Source: Colius striatus (Eukaryota; Chordata; Aves; Coliiformes; Coliidae). Taken from it: a stretch of DNA of 64,000 bases. The first letter of the stretch is position 1; each line of letters begins with the position of its first letter. Where the stretch lies: NCBI RefSeq assembly GCF_028858725.1, contig NC_084776.1, positions 2,852,001 through 2,916,000 on the forward strand, read 5' to 3'. A program made the translations under genes and the position numbers. The notes below the pieces were generated by a model that had not been told where the DNA came from, made no database searches, and was given only the letters and a program-made list of their open reading frames with translations. This document shows positions 1 to 10,899 of the stretch, piece after piece.

Positions 1-1272
1 CACCCATCACCCACCTGGGGATGGAAAATGAGTAAATCCCATCCTGCCCGGAGCTGCCACATCCTTCCCTGCCCTGCACCCTGAAGGGGTCAGGGAGTGC
101 TGATGTGCCCCTTTGCCAGTCACCGCTGCCAAAGGCTACGCGGCACCTTTCCTCTTGGGATGCCGGAGACCCCAAGGTGGGAAACGCTGCATCACATCCC
201 AGCTTCATGCCCACAGCGTTCAGCTGAACATCCCTCTTGCTTTTTGCATCGGTGGTTCAGAACTCTCTCAAAATCTGAGCAAAGCTTTAACCAATGACTC
301 AAGACAGACGCCCCTGACTTTTGCTCCCATGAACATCGCGCTCGGGGCGCTGCGGGCAGAGCCAAATCTCTGCCACCAATTGTTCAACCTTGACACGAGT
401 GGTTAAAAAAACACCAAGATGACAAATCCAGTGTTGTTTTGTTGCCCTGTAATGAATGAGTCAGGCAGAGGAAAACTGGAATAAGCCATCAAAGAGAAGG
501 CGCAAGAAGGCAGGCACCTGCTTGATCCTGTTCTCGTGAACGCTGATAACCCCGAGATGCTGCTGGGAGTTTACAGGCTTTTCCCATTAACCTGGAGCTC
601 ACACGTTTGGTTTCACAGCCTGACAGTATCCTCACAGTGTGGAGGGATGGGGGTTTGCATGGGAGGAGGGATAACTGCTGCCCTGCAGCCTGGTGCCTGA
701 GTACACTTGAGCCCAATGGGGATAAACTGTAGGGACTGTGTGTGCAAAACAGTACCCAGGCTTTTAAGGAGCCATTTTCCCCCACCAGGTTGTTCCCTGC
801 CCAGCCCCTCAATTGCCCCATTACCCCAACCCACCCATAGGACACCCCACCGTGGTCCTTCCCCGGGTCAGTGTTGTCCCTGGGTGCAGGCACAGGCCGG
901 GCTCTGGCGGGGCTGCCTGGCAGCACTCCCCTCCTCACACTGCAGGGAGGCTTTCTGCAAAGTCATAGCTCATAATCCGCTGGTAATAGGGATTAAAATG
1001 ACACAGCCCATCTGCATCAGCAGAGCTTTGGGGCTGTTGTCTCTGAGGAGCTGCTTTGCTCCTTGGAGGAGAGCGTGTCCGAGCTCCTCGTGTCCCTGTG
1101 AGGCTGGGGAAGGCAAACCCTGAAGCCCAGGGATACTGGAGGGCTGTATCCCCAAAATGCATCAAATCCCACACACAGGGCAAGTTTAAGCACCTCAGGG
1201 TGCTGCTCTGCTCCAGCCACAGAGAGAGGAAGGACAGAGGGATGGCAGCACCTCTCTTCCATCTCCCATTGT
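1..1272. other. ARSG intron 5, left part; nothing recognised
   Basis: Non-coding sequence between the left edge and the first CR1. Open frames on both strands here carry no recognisable domain, and no downstream ARSG exon is seen. Confidence 0.6.
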
Positions 1273-1855
1273 TACAGAATCACAGAATCTCAAGGGCTGG
1301 AAGGGACCTGGAAAGCTCATCCAGTGCAACCCCCCTGCCAGAGCAGGACCACCTAGAGCAGGGCACACAGGACCACACAGGTGGGTTTGAATGTCCCCAG
1401 AGGAGACTCCACAGCCCATCTGGGCAGTCTGTCACCTGAACAGGGAAGAAATGCTTCCCTGTGTTTCTTTGGAACCTCTTGTGTTCCAGCTTGTGCCCGT
1501 TGCCCCTTGTCCTGTCATTGGCCATCACTGAGCACAGCCTGGCTCCAGCCTCCTCACACCCACCCTTGAAGGATTTGTAACCATGTATGAGGTCACCTCT
1601 CAGTCTCTTCAAGCTCCAGAGCCCCAGCTCCCTCAGCCTTTCATCACAAGGGAGCTGCTCCACTCCATCATCTCAGTGGCCCTGCCCTGAACTCTCTGTC
1701 CTTCTCCCCGTCCTTCTGGAACAGAGGGGCCCAGAACTGGACACAATATTCCAGATGTGGTCTCACGAGGGCAGACTAGAGGAGGAGCAGAACCTCTCTG
1801 ACCTACTGCCACAGCTCTTCCAGTACATGCCAGGATGCCATTGTGCTGGGGCTGG
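1273..1855 (-). mobile_element. CR1 LINE fragment (3' end at left)
   Basis: About 580 bp of the CR1 3' region, read on the minus strand. The plus strand starts with the complement of the CR1 3' tail (GAATCACAGAATCTCAAGGG), then runs through consensus blocks such as CAGTGCAACCCCCCTGCCAG, TTGTGCCCGTTGCCCCTTG and CCCAGAACTGGACACAATA. It ends near CAGGATGCCATTG, next to ARSG coding exon 5. It is 5'-truncated like most CR1 copies. Confidence 0.9.
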
Positions 1856-1863
1856 CCACTCAC

Positions 1864-2001
1864 CTCGCCCGCCGGATGAACCACGCCGCCTGCTCCATGT
1901 AGCGCGCTGCCAGGCTGCCCAGCTCCACGGGCTGCTGCACGATGCTCACGTTCTCAAACAGAGGGAGGGCAACCTCTGTGTAACAGTCCTTCCTCGTCAC
2001 C
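1864..2001 (-). CDS. ARSG: ARSG coding exon 5
   Basis: 138 nt. The acceptor is TGGCAG/GGTGACG and the donor GCGAG/GTGAGT. It encodes [17 protein letters not shown] and ends in AAWFIRRA. The NVS is an N-glycosylation sequon. The next exon (human GRPFLLYVALAHMH region) is not found in 1-1863. A CR1 copy reaches to within about 10 nt of the donor. Confidence 0.95.
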
Positions 2002-4717
2002 CTGCCAGGAAGAAGCCATGTGGGCTCATCAGCAGAGCAGGGATTGCTGTGGCAGCAGGCACAGAGCCTGGCTGCTCCCCCTGCTCCGCAGACAGCCCAG
2101 GAGGGGAGAAGAAAGGGGACAGTGATGTCCTCATGGCATTGGGTGCTTTGGGAACTGAGCCAGCTCCCCAACCTGCACCCTGCTGTGGGGTGCACAGAGG
2201 GGAAACTGCATTTACAGAGCATAAGGGAAGGTGATTGCAGCAAAGGCAACACTCTTTTTGGGGTGACACTTTTCTGTAGTGCCCAGTGACATGGCAAGGG
2301 GTGATGGACACAGGCTGCAACACAGAAAGTTCCACTTAAACACCAGGAGCAAGTCCTTTGGTGCTGAGGTGAGGGAGCCCTGGCCCAGGCTGCCCAGGGA
2401 GGGTGTGGAGGCTCCTTCTCGGGAGGTTTCCAACCCCACCTGGACACGTTCCTGTGCTCCCTGAGCAAGGGGATCCTGCTTTAGCTGGGGCTGGGGCTTC
2501 AGCAGCTCTGCTGGGCCCTTCCCACCCTCAGCATTGTGTGACTCTAGGAAAGGGCAGCTCTGGAGCTGGGACACCGTGCAAACCCCCACCTCCCAGTGCC
2601 AGCACCGGAACCCACCGCATGCCCTGTACCTGGCAGCCACTCCGGGCCGTGGGCAGGGCGGGCAGGGTGGCACGTTGTAGCCAGGGCTGTCTGTGCAGCC
2701 CATGTCGTTGCTGTAGGGGATCCCAAAGTAGTAGTCAAAGCCTGAGGGGCAAACGAGGGTGTCAGCAGGGATGAGGTGGCTGCAGGGTGCCCATCCCATC
2801 CCCCCTGGCACAGCCCTTACCGCGGAAGCTGGGGTGATGGTGTCCGTGGTGTCCCAGGTGCCACTTCCCTGCATGGAAGCCATAGAACATCATTTCAGAG
2901 GTTAAAGCAGCTCCAGCCACCACCAGCCATCACCCACGTGGCACCCGCAGCCCTGAGGGCTTTAATCTAGCAACAAGAAAGGCCACTTGTTTGTGCTGGC
3001 CATGTTTCCAGAATGCCTTTTATTTGGGCAGAAACCCAGAAAAAATGCATAAGGTATCTCGTGCCCGTGCAAATGGACTGTTCCCAGCCTTAAAAGGCTC
3101 TTTCATGCGTTTGTGTTTGGAGGAGACAAGTTTCTAACCCTTCCCCAGCAGGCAGTTTCATCCCCTGAGCTCCAGCACGTGCTTGCTCCCACTGAATGTG
3201 TCAATCCAAGAGGGAGAACCACAAAAACTACGGGGGAAGGTAGAAACCAAGGGCTTTTCTGCCAGCACAATGTGTGCAAGCAGCAGGAGCTGCAGGTGCA
3301 AAGGGTTTGCTACCAGCAGGGGCTTGTGCTGGCAGGGGGGTACACCCGTGGTGAGAGGAAGGTGCCCACGGCGCCAGTGGCACCCACCATGCTGGCACCA
3401 GTGGCCTCACTCCGGTGTGGGAGCTGCTGTGCACAGCCATGTTTGCTAAGGGAAAGCCAACACATTCCTTGTGAGGTGAAGCAATTAGAGCTGAGATGGA
3501 GAACTAGGGCAGGCCTGCATGTCAGGCAGCACCGTGTGCCTGGGAATGCAGCATTTAAACCTGGGGCTGCCAAGTCCAAGGGGGGATGAGCAAAGTGTCT
3601 CCCATCTGATATTTTAGAGGCTGACTGCCAGCTTTTCACCCAGCTCCCCAGAGCTGGGCATCTTCTGGACATGGGCATCTTCATCCCCCTCACCCCCAGC
3701 TGCCCCTGGGCACGGTGCCGGTACCTATGGCCGCGGTGCTGTACCCGGCGTGCCGCAGCACCTCGGCCAGGGTGCTCTCGTTGAGGGGGAGGCCGCCCAC
3801 TGAGCTGATGGCGAAGTTGTGGGTCACCCCATTGCGTGCACCCAGGCGCCCCGTGAGCAGAGAGGCGCGGGATGGGGAGCAGGTGGATGCAGCTGAGTGG
3901 AAATCCACAAACCTAGAAAAGGAAAGGAGCCTTTGCTCACAAACTCTTACACGGTCTAAGGCTGCCCCATCCCTCCCTGCTCCCCTGCACACATCCCAGG
4001 GGTGAGCATGTGGAGTGAGAGATGAAGATACATCCCACTGGGCACAGATGAATGTGCATCCCATGGTAAAGGGATCAGGCTGCTCTCCCCATCTACCCAA
4101 ACCCATATTAATGAAAGCCCTTTGCCTCCCAGTCCCATGGCAGTAATTTCCCCCTTTGCTGCAGACAGAGTAACCAGGGATCACACAATCATTTGCCTTG
4201 GAGCAGCCCTTTAAGGTTCTGGAGCCCAAGCCCTCCTCTCACCCTGCCCAGCCCACCACTAACCCCTGTCCCTCAGCACCTCAGCCCCACGGCTTTGGGA
4301 TCCCTCCAGGGCTGGGCACTCCCCCAGCTCCCTGGGCAGCCTGGCACAGGGGCTGACACCCCTCTCAGGGGAACAGTTCTGCCTCAGCTCCAACCTCAAC
4401 CTCCCCTGGGGCAACCTGAGGCTGCTTCCTCATGTCTTATCACTTGTTATTGGGGAGCAGAGACCAACCCTCACAACTGGATGCTTAGAGGGAGACAGAG
4501 GGGGGACAGACAGACGTTACCTTGTCCCTTCAGCAGCCAACTCATCCAAATGCGGCGTCTCCTTCGTCTCTGCCCAGTTGGCCCCCAGATCCCCCCAGCC
4601 CACATCATCTGCCAGGATGACAATGAAGTTGGGCTGCCCACGTGCTGCACAGGGCCCTGAGAGCCCCACCAGCACCGCGATGAGCACCAGCATCGCCCGT
4701 GGGAAGGGAGTCTCCAT
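1864..4717 (-). CDS. ARSG: Arylsulfatase G, 5' part (coding exons 1-5; gene continues past the left edge)
   Basis: ARSG is a lysosomal sulfatase; the mammalian enzyme removes the 3-O-sulfate of N-sulfoglucosamine during heparan sulfate breakdown. Five exons join without a frame error: 4717-4521, 3912-3725, 2868-2821, 2741-2630 and 2001-1864 (683 nt, 227 complete codons), all with AG/GT borders. The predicted protein opens with a hydrophobic signal peptide (about residues 8-25, [12 protein letters not shown]). Next come the calcium-binding ILADD near residue 35, the formylglycine sulfatase motif C77-S-P-S-R, and the catalytic GKWHLG at 129-134. Two N-glycosylation sequons are visible (NES, NVS). 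The sequence tracks human ARSG closely, including ANWAETK and [10 protein letters not shown]. The start at 4717 fits the family, but an in-frame ATG four codons earlier (MWSM) is possible. The rest of the sulfatase domain and the C-terminus are outside the window. SLC16A6 lies upstream on the other strand. Identity is sure; 5' UTR exons are not located. Confidence 0.95.
2295..2545 (+). mobile_element. CR1 LINE fragment (sense, 3' end at right)
   Basis: It contains CR1 3' blocks in sense order: GTTCCACTTAAACACCAG, CCCAGGCTGCCCAGGGAGG, a stretch matching CCCACCTGGACACGTTCCTG, and a tail near ATTGTGTGACTCTAG. It lies in ARSG intron 4, between coding exons 4 and 5. Confidence 0.85.
2630..2741 (-). 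CDS. ARSG: ARSG coding exon 4
   Basis: 112 nt. The acceptor is CCTCAG/GCTTTGAC and the donor GCCAG/GTACAG. It encodes [20 protein letters not shown] followed by a Cys-Pro-rich stretch (PPCPPCP), as in human ARSG. Confidence 0.95.
2821..2868 (-). CDS. ARSG: ARSG coding exon 3 (48-nt microexon, GKWHLG motif)
   Basis: A short exon with acceptor CATGCAG/GGAAGTGG and donor CCGCG/GTAAGG. It encodes [15 protein letters not shown] between two split glycines. The K and H belong to the conserved sulfatase catalytic set. The exon is too short for ORF finders; phase and homology to human ARSG ([12 protein letters not shown]) support it. Confidence 0.93.
2869..3724 (-). other. ARSG intron 2
   Basis: Intron between coding exons 2 and 3. 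No repeat family or conserved element is recognised. Confidence 0.8.
3725..3912 (-). CDS. ARSG: ARSG coding exon 2 (formylglycine active-site motif)
   Basis: 188 nt. The acceptor is CTAG/GTTTGTGG and the donor CATAG/GTACCGG. It encodes [19 protein letters not shown], with the cysteine at residue 77 that SUMF1 converts to formylglycine, and LPLNEST with an N-glycosylation sequon. The intron on its 5' side (3913-4520) carries a CR1 fragment. Confidence 0.95.
4175..4480 (-). mobile_element. CR1 LINE fragment in ARSG intron 1
   Basis: Minus-sense CR1 piece with GGCTTTGGGATCCCTCCAGG, CTCCCTGGGCAGCCTGGCAC and CCTCAACCTCCCCTGGGGCA. It resembles the copy at 9789-10215 very closely. Confidence 0.8.
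4521..4717 (-). CDS. ARSG: ARSG coding exon 1 (signal peptide and first calcium-binding Asp pair)
   Basis: 197 nt, encoding residues 1-65 plus two bases of R66. It encodes METPFPRAM, a hydrophobic core, then [18 protein letters not shown]. The donor reads ACAAG/GTAACG. Signal cleavage is likely near PCAA/RGQ. The 5' end of the exon upstream of the ATG is not defined; an AG at about 4736-4737 is one possible acceptor. Confidence 0.93.
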
Positions 4718-7700
4718 GGACCACATCCCCACCCTGCCAGGCTGGAGCATGGGCAGCTTTGCCTTCGCCAGGCTCTCCCTGCTGTGTCCCTGTGGGTGCT
4801 TCACAAGCCCTCACAGCAACAGCAGCTCGAGAGCAACGGGCTGGGGCTGGGTTTGTCCCTGTGGCTACTGACCAAGCTTGCAACGCCTGTGCCTTTCACA
4901 CCCAGGCACAGCAGATATCCCTGAGATTGGCACCAGCAAAGGTGTTATTCTTAGAAGTCAAAACCACCCTTTGAAGTCACTGTCACCCTATTTTTAACCT
5001 TCCTTCCTTCCTGGTAAATATCCAACTAGACACCAAACCAAAGAGGTGCTGAAGTGGGCTCGATCCGTGGCAGCGGCTCCTTTCTCTCCCCTCGCCACAG
5101 CTGGGGGGATGTTTGTGTCTGACACACAGCTCTTTCCCAACAGAACACACTCCTCAGCTCTCCAAAGCTCTGCTTTCTCTTCCTTGAGGCAGATAAATAA
5201 CTGCTGTGGCTCTGCTGGTGACCGTCAGTCCGTCCTTCACCTCACAGGACCACAGCATCCCCTGTGCAACAGAAACAAGAGGTGATCAGAGTCTGCCAGA
5301 GCCCTCCTGCACCCAGCCTGGTGACCTGAGTCTCAGCTCTCTGGCTGGAGCTCCCTGCGAGGCAATGGAGCAGGAGATCCCTCAGCACTGGAGTTGGTTG
5401 GGGGGAAAATTAAAGGGGTAAAGTTCAGCTGAGCCCTGTGTAACCATCCCAGCTGAGCCACGCCTAAGGGGGTGCTCACCCTTCCCAGGAAGCCACACCA
5501 ACCATTCCCACTCTCCAGCACCTTCACTGGCATCCAGCAGCTCCTGGGCCCCTTCACCAGGCTGAGCAAGGTCCCTGTGCTGAGACTCAGCCTCTCAGAG
5601 CATTGTCCATGCAGCACCATGACAGACCCCCATCTGATCCTAGGGGGTGGCCTTTCACCACACAACATTGCACTGGGAACCCCCCATCAGCACCTGCAGC
5701 CACCCAGGGAAAACAAGCAGAGCCCAAAGGAGCCAAAGCCACCTTCACCCACAAACCTCCGGCCTTTCCATCTGCTCTGGGGAGGGCTGCCAGGATGACA
5801 CGGCTAACAAAAACAATCAAAACTGTTTTCAAAGGACACTCTCTTCTCTCTAAATTACAGGGGAAAGTCACCCAGAGCTGAAATTTATGCGTTAGTCAGA
5901 CAAAACTTGCTGATCTCTGGTGCTCAGAGGCCGTTTGAAGGAGAGGTGGAACACGGCCCGTGGAAGGTGGGACATGCTGGCGAGGCTCTTGCCAGACTCC
6001 TGCAGAACTGTCCTGGTCCACAGCAGGACCAAAGCTCAGTGGAGCACGAGGCTGTCCTTTGGCATCAGCTCCAGTGTGTTCTCCTCTGAGCTCCTTGGCA
6101 GAGGCACCTCTCTGACCCTTCTTATCTGCAGTTCCCGGGCTGCGCCGGCTCTGCCCTCACAGGGCTGTCGTGGGGACGCTCTCTGGGACCAGCCCCTGCT
6201 CACCCCACACTCCAGCAGCACCTCTGCTCCCCTATCACATCACAACAGCTGGAGCTGAAGGACCATCCTTTAGCTGCTTTTTCCAACAAAATAAGTGACT
6301 CAGAAGAGATTCCCCCGGGCTGACTCTAGTGGGAACGTGGTTGCTGTTGCGGCACCTCGCTTCGTGCCAAGTAGGAAATGCTGCACCGGTGGTTGCAGCC
6401 TGATGAGCTACCTGGGCAGGATCACACCAGGAACCAAAGCCTCCAGAGCACCAGCTCCACGCTACTCACCACCAGCATGGCAGGGCCCGGATGCCGTGCA
6501 GCCAGGCCCCACAGCACACACCTTGTACCAGGGCAGAATCAAACCAATAAAAGCACACTTCTGCAAGCCAGACAAGGCAGTTGGCAGAAAGATTTGGGAT
6601 AGGTCGGAACCAGATAAACCAGTTTAGAAAAGCCCTCAAGTTTTCTCCAACCAGGACACCCCAGGGCTGGCCCAGGGGAGGGGAGATGGCTCCTTGGCTG
6701 GGGGATGCCACTGCTGGCTGTACCACCACTGGCTGCGCAGTCAGCACTGGGAATATCTGTCATGTATTTATTACACATTAACCAGAAGTTTACAAATCTT
6801 GGGGCCAGCACGATCATTTTCACATTTTTCACATTCTTTCACATTTTCACGCCTGCCTGGAGAGCAAAACAGCAGCAGGAGCCCGGAAAAACCTGCGGCC
6901 CTTTGAAGCAGGGCTGGCTGCGCCAAGCTGTGCCACGGCCCACACCCCACCCGAGGTGTCACAGCTCTGATCTCCGGCCCAAACTCACACCAGCAACCCT
7001 GCTCTCCTGCCAAAAGCCCCATGGGGCAGCCCCAGGCTGTGAGGAGCAGGGAGATAAGGGCACAGCGAGGGATGAGAGATTCAAAGCGGAGTGGGCACTC
7101 GCTGTTATCCCAGGACCACCCTGCAGGCTCTCAGTGTCGCCCCTCGTGCCAGCTGGGGCAGGGAAACTGAGGCTGAAGCAGAAGCGATGGCTGCAGCACT
7201 ATGCTGACCCCACGGCTGCCGAGTGATGCAGCGCTGGGGACGTGAGCCCATGCTGTGGCTCGTGGCCCTGGCCAGGATGCCCAGCTGCAGCCCGGAGGGG
7301 ACGGACGGTGCCAAATCCCACCCGAAACACAGATTTCATGGCAGGGGAGAAAGAGAAAAACCCCACAAAATAATCCATGTTTTGATTGCAAAGTAAGCAC
7401 ACACAGGTTTGACTCTTCCAGCACAGCCGTGGGCAGCAGGTGCCTTGTGAGGAGCTTCTCCGTGGGGCAGGGCCTGCACGAGCTCTGCGCCCGCCCCGCC
7501 AGGCCGCTGCGGTCCCGGCCTGTTTACCAGCACAGCTCTGTTCCCGGTACAACCGTCCTGACAATGCTCTGAACACAGTCAAGACTTTATTCCAGGAAAA
7601 GGTTTCCTACTGGAATAGTTTATGCTAGTTCCCTTAACAGAATCAGCAGCACCGACAAAAACATACTTCTGCAGATCTGCTAGGATTGCTGCCAGGTCCT

Positions 7701-9788
7701 GAGACAGGAGAATGTTTTTCACCCATCTAACGGCCGGGTCTTTCAGAGCAAACATTACACATGCCGAGCAGGGCTGGGCAAACCCCGGCACAAGAAGTGA
7801 ACTGGAAGTCCCTGAGCCATCCGGCCGCAGAAGGCAGGGGCCCGCGCTCCCTTTCTCTTTGCAGCCCGCCCTGTTTCCCAGCTCCTGGCTGATTTATGCT
7901 CACTGACAGGACTCTCACTCTCCTTCTCTATGGGTTACAGAGCCCTCAAACCCCAGCCACGCGCCTGGGCCACCAGCAGGGCAGAAGTCCCCAGGAAGAT
8001 GCAGGAGCAGGTCCTGGTGGGAGCCGCTGCCGGGCACGGACGGACTTGTGTTGGATGTGCGTCCTGGCAACACACAGCCAAGCCCTCTCCGAGGCCAAGC
8101 TGCAGCAGAGGAAATCCCTCCAAAGTGGGCTAACTATATGGGGGGGCAAAAGGATTTTACCAGGAGCCCTGTCCCTCCCAAGGGGCCTCGCCAGCCCCCA
8201 TCGCTCCCTGATGCCTTGTTGCACTTGGAAAGCCCAAAGCAAAGGAATGAGAAGGTGAAGCAGACACAGATGCAAAGCACTGACAAGAAATACCAAGGAG
8301 TAAATTGCCTTTGTTTTTTCATGCCAAAGATATTTGCATTCTCATTTCTCCCCTGGAGGCACAAACCTCTTTTGTTGTCCCATAACCACTGCCAGGAAGA
8401 ATTACAGCTGGGGAGGGCGACCATTCTCAAGGAAAGGCTTGTGTAACGGGGTATCTGCTCCTGGAGGCCAGAGGAGGTGGCTGCCCTTTATCTGAAAGGC
8501 AGAACCCCACGGGGAAAGGCGTTTCCTGCAGGACAGGGCAATGTGAGGCTGTGGAGGACACACAGGGCACAGTCCCCATGGCTCCCCACGGCCCAGTGCC
8601 TGGATTTGAGGGTTGTTTAGGACAGGACTGAGAGAGGTGAAGCTGCTAAAACCTCCCTGCGAGGGCAAGACCTGCAGCATCTCGCTGGAGGCAGTGGCTG
8701 TTGGACTAGCACTGCCATGAGGAGCCAGCAGCAGCTTTCCCAATGTCACCCAGCCAAAGCAGGAGCTGATTTGCCTCATTCAGGGTTTTGCCCCCCCGTT
8801 GCCCACTACGCCCACCTGCACCACCCCGTCACAACTCCCATTGTGACATCCCAAAAGCAGAACCAAGGGACTCTGGCCAAAGCAAACACAGCAGTCCCTG
8901 CTGACGGTGAGGCACCGAAGGGACATTTTAACCTGCGTAGACATTCCAGGGGTACAAACCGAAATTGTCCAGGTTCCATTTCAGCCTAGCACACTGTGGT
9001 GAGGTGCCGGGCCAGCAAGGGAGGGCAGGCTCAGAGGTCACTTGCCCACAAGTCCTGAGGGATGGTGTGAAGCTCCACAACCTCTCTGGCAGCATGTGCC
9101 CGCCCCAGCGCATTGAGGCAGCAGCGGCCATGGCACAGGAAACACGGAGCTGTCAGGTCTTTCCCTTTTCTTTACTTGTTTCAGGGTATTTTTGGGGAAA
9201 CCCTAAAGCATCCATTGCTTTAGCTCCATCCTCCTTTGTGGGCACTGCTGGGTGCAGGAAGAGCCCCTGCCCTGTGCTCTCTGTGCCTTTCCTCCCCATC
9301 CATACAGGTGGTGAGTCGGTCTCGCCTCCTTCCAGTTTGATGCACAAACTGCTGCTTCTTTAGCTCCCCACACAAGGGAGATGGTTTCCCCTAAAAGTGA
9401 AACATGTGCTGCCTGTTGTGCTGGACAGTGGAATGGATGAGCACATGCTGCCTCCTCAGAAAGCACAAGGCTTTCTTTGGGGTGTGCTCAGCCCCATCCC
9501 AGTGGATCCTGTCCCATCTTCATCACCCTGCACAGCAAACGGGACAGCAGCTGCCCGAAACACCGCCAGCCTGAACCCAGGATGCTCCCAGCGCTGCATC
9601 CCACTGCTGTGGGGTGAGGGGGGAGTGGGCAGCCTGCTCCCAGACACCTTGCCCAAAGGGCCTAAAGTGCATAACAATATCCTTTGCTCCCACATCATCT
9701 CATCGCTTTCCCATGAGGAGATCAAGGCCTTTTCTGCAAGCTAAGGGCTCAAAAGTTTGGCACTGCAGAGAGTGCTCCTGTCTCTCCT
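4718..9788. other. Upstream ARSG intron / spacer toward SLC16A6
   Basis: About 5 kb of non-coding DNA 5' of the ARSG start codon, holding any proximal ARSG 5' UTR exon. No gene, tRNA or named repeat is recognised. Short open frames on both strands lack homology I can see. Confidence 0.5.
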
Positions 9789-10215
9789 GAGAGAGGAATT
9801 GCTTTGGTTGGAAAAGACTCCTAAGATCATCGAGCCCAAGCCCTCCTCTCCCCCTGCCAAGCCCACCACTGAGCCACGACCCTCAGCACCTCAGCCCCAC
9901 GGCTTTGGGATCCCTCCAGGGCTGGGCACTGCCTCAGCTCCCTGGGCAGCCTGGCACAGGGGCTGACACCCCTCTCAGGGAAACAGCTCTGCCTCAGCTC
10001 CAATCTCAACCTCCCCTGGAGCAACTTGAGGCTGTTTCCTCTTGTTCTGTCACTTGTTACCTAAGAGATCGGCCCCCAGCTCACTGCAGCCTCAGGTCAG
10101 GGAGCTGCAGAGTGCTCCTGTCTCCCCTGAGTCACCTATTCTCCAGAGTAAATCCAGCCACTCCTCAACTCTTCCTCAGCTCCATTGCCCATCCCTAAGA
10201 CACGCTCCAGCCCCT
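9789..10215 (-). mobile_element. CR1 LINE fragment upstream of the SLC16A6 promoter
   Basis: Minus-sense CR1 copy. The plus strand reads GGTTGGAAAAGACTCCTAAG then ATCATCGAGCCC, followed by the same CTCCAGGGCTGGGCACTGCC and CTCCCTGGGCAGCCTGGCAC blocks as the copy at 4175-4480. It ends about 140 bp before the CpG island. Confidence 0.85.
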
Positions 10216-10707
10216 CAGATCATGCTCAGCACCAAACTGGATTGGGCTCTCAGAGCCCCACCATGGCCTGGGGATGCGGGGACCCAAACTGAGCCCCTCC
10301 GAGGGCAGCGCCCACCCCCTTTGCCCCAGTCCTTTGCCCCGACAGACCTCTTCGCTCCCCCCTCCCCTCCGCCACACGACCCCCGCAGCGCTCGGTGGGG
10401 CCGGCGGGGACCTGCCGCGCCCGGCGCCGCCAGCCCGGCCGGGCCCGGGGCAGCGGGGGCCGCAGCGGGGACCGCAGCGCGGGCGGGGGGCGCGGGCGGC
10501 CGCTCCGGCAGGTGCCGGCCCGGGGCGGGGAAGCGCCGTGGCCGGGGCCGTCCCGGGGGCGGGGGGGAGGGAGGAGGGGGGCCGCGGTCCCCCGCCGCCA
10601 GCGCCGCCCCCTCCGCCGCACACGCGGTGCCGGCGCTGGGGCTGGGGCGAGCCGGGCCCGGCGCACATGGCGCTGCGGAGCCACCGGCGGAGACCGGCTC
10701 CAGCCGG

Positions 10708-10715
10708 TATATAAA
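10708..10715 (+). promoter_or_regulatory. SLC16A6: TATA box (TATATAAA)
   Basis: TATATAAAGG inside the CpG island. It places the start of transcription near 10738 by the usual 25-30 bp offset. The exact start is inferred. Confidence 0.75.
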
Positions 10716-10737
10716 GGGGCCGGGAGCGAGCGCAGAG

Positions 10738-10899
10738 CAGCCGCCGGCGCGGGCAGCGGGAGCAGCAGCGGCCGGAGGCCGGCGGGCAGCGGGGCCGCCT
10801 CTTCTCGCCGCCCCGCCGCCGAGGCTCGCCCGCCCGCCTGCTCGCCCAGCCCCGGCCATGGGCAGCCCCTAGCCCCGCCGCAGCAGCCAGCGCCGCCCG
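10738..10899 (+). other. SLC16A6: SLC16A6 non-coding exon 1 (5' UTR)
   Basis: The start is estimated from the TATA box. The end is the clear donor CGCCCG/GTGAGTGGG at 10899/10900. It holds a 4-codon upstream ORF (ATG at 10858, MGSP then TAG). It would splice to the acceptor at 12893-12894. Confidence 0.7.
10858..10872 (+). promoter_or_regulatory. Upstream ORF MGSP-stop in the SLC16A6 5' UTR
   Basis: GCCATGG is a near-ideal start context, and the frame ends after four codons at TAG. If exon 1 is transcribed as inferred, ribosomes would meet this before the main ATG at 12902. Its regulatory role is inference. Confidence 0.6.
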
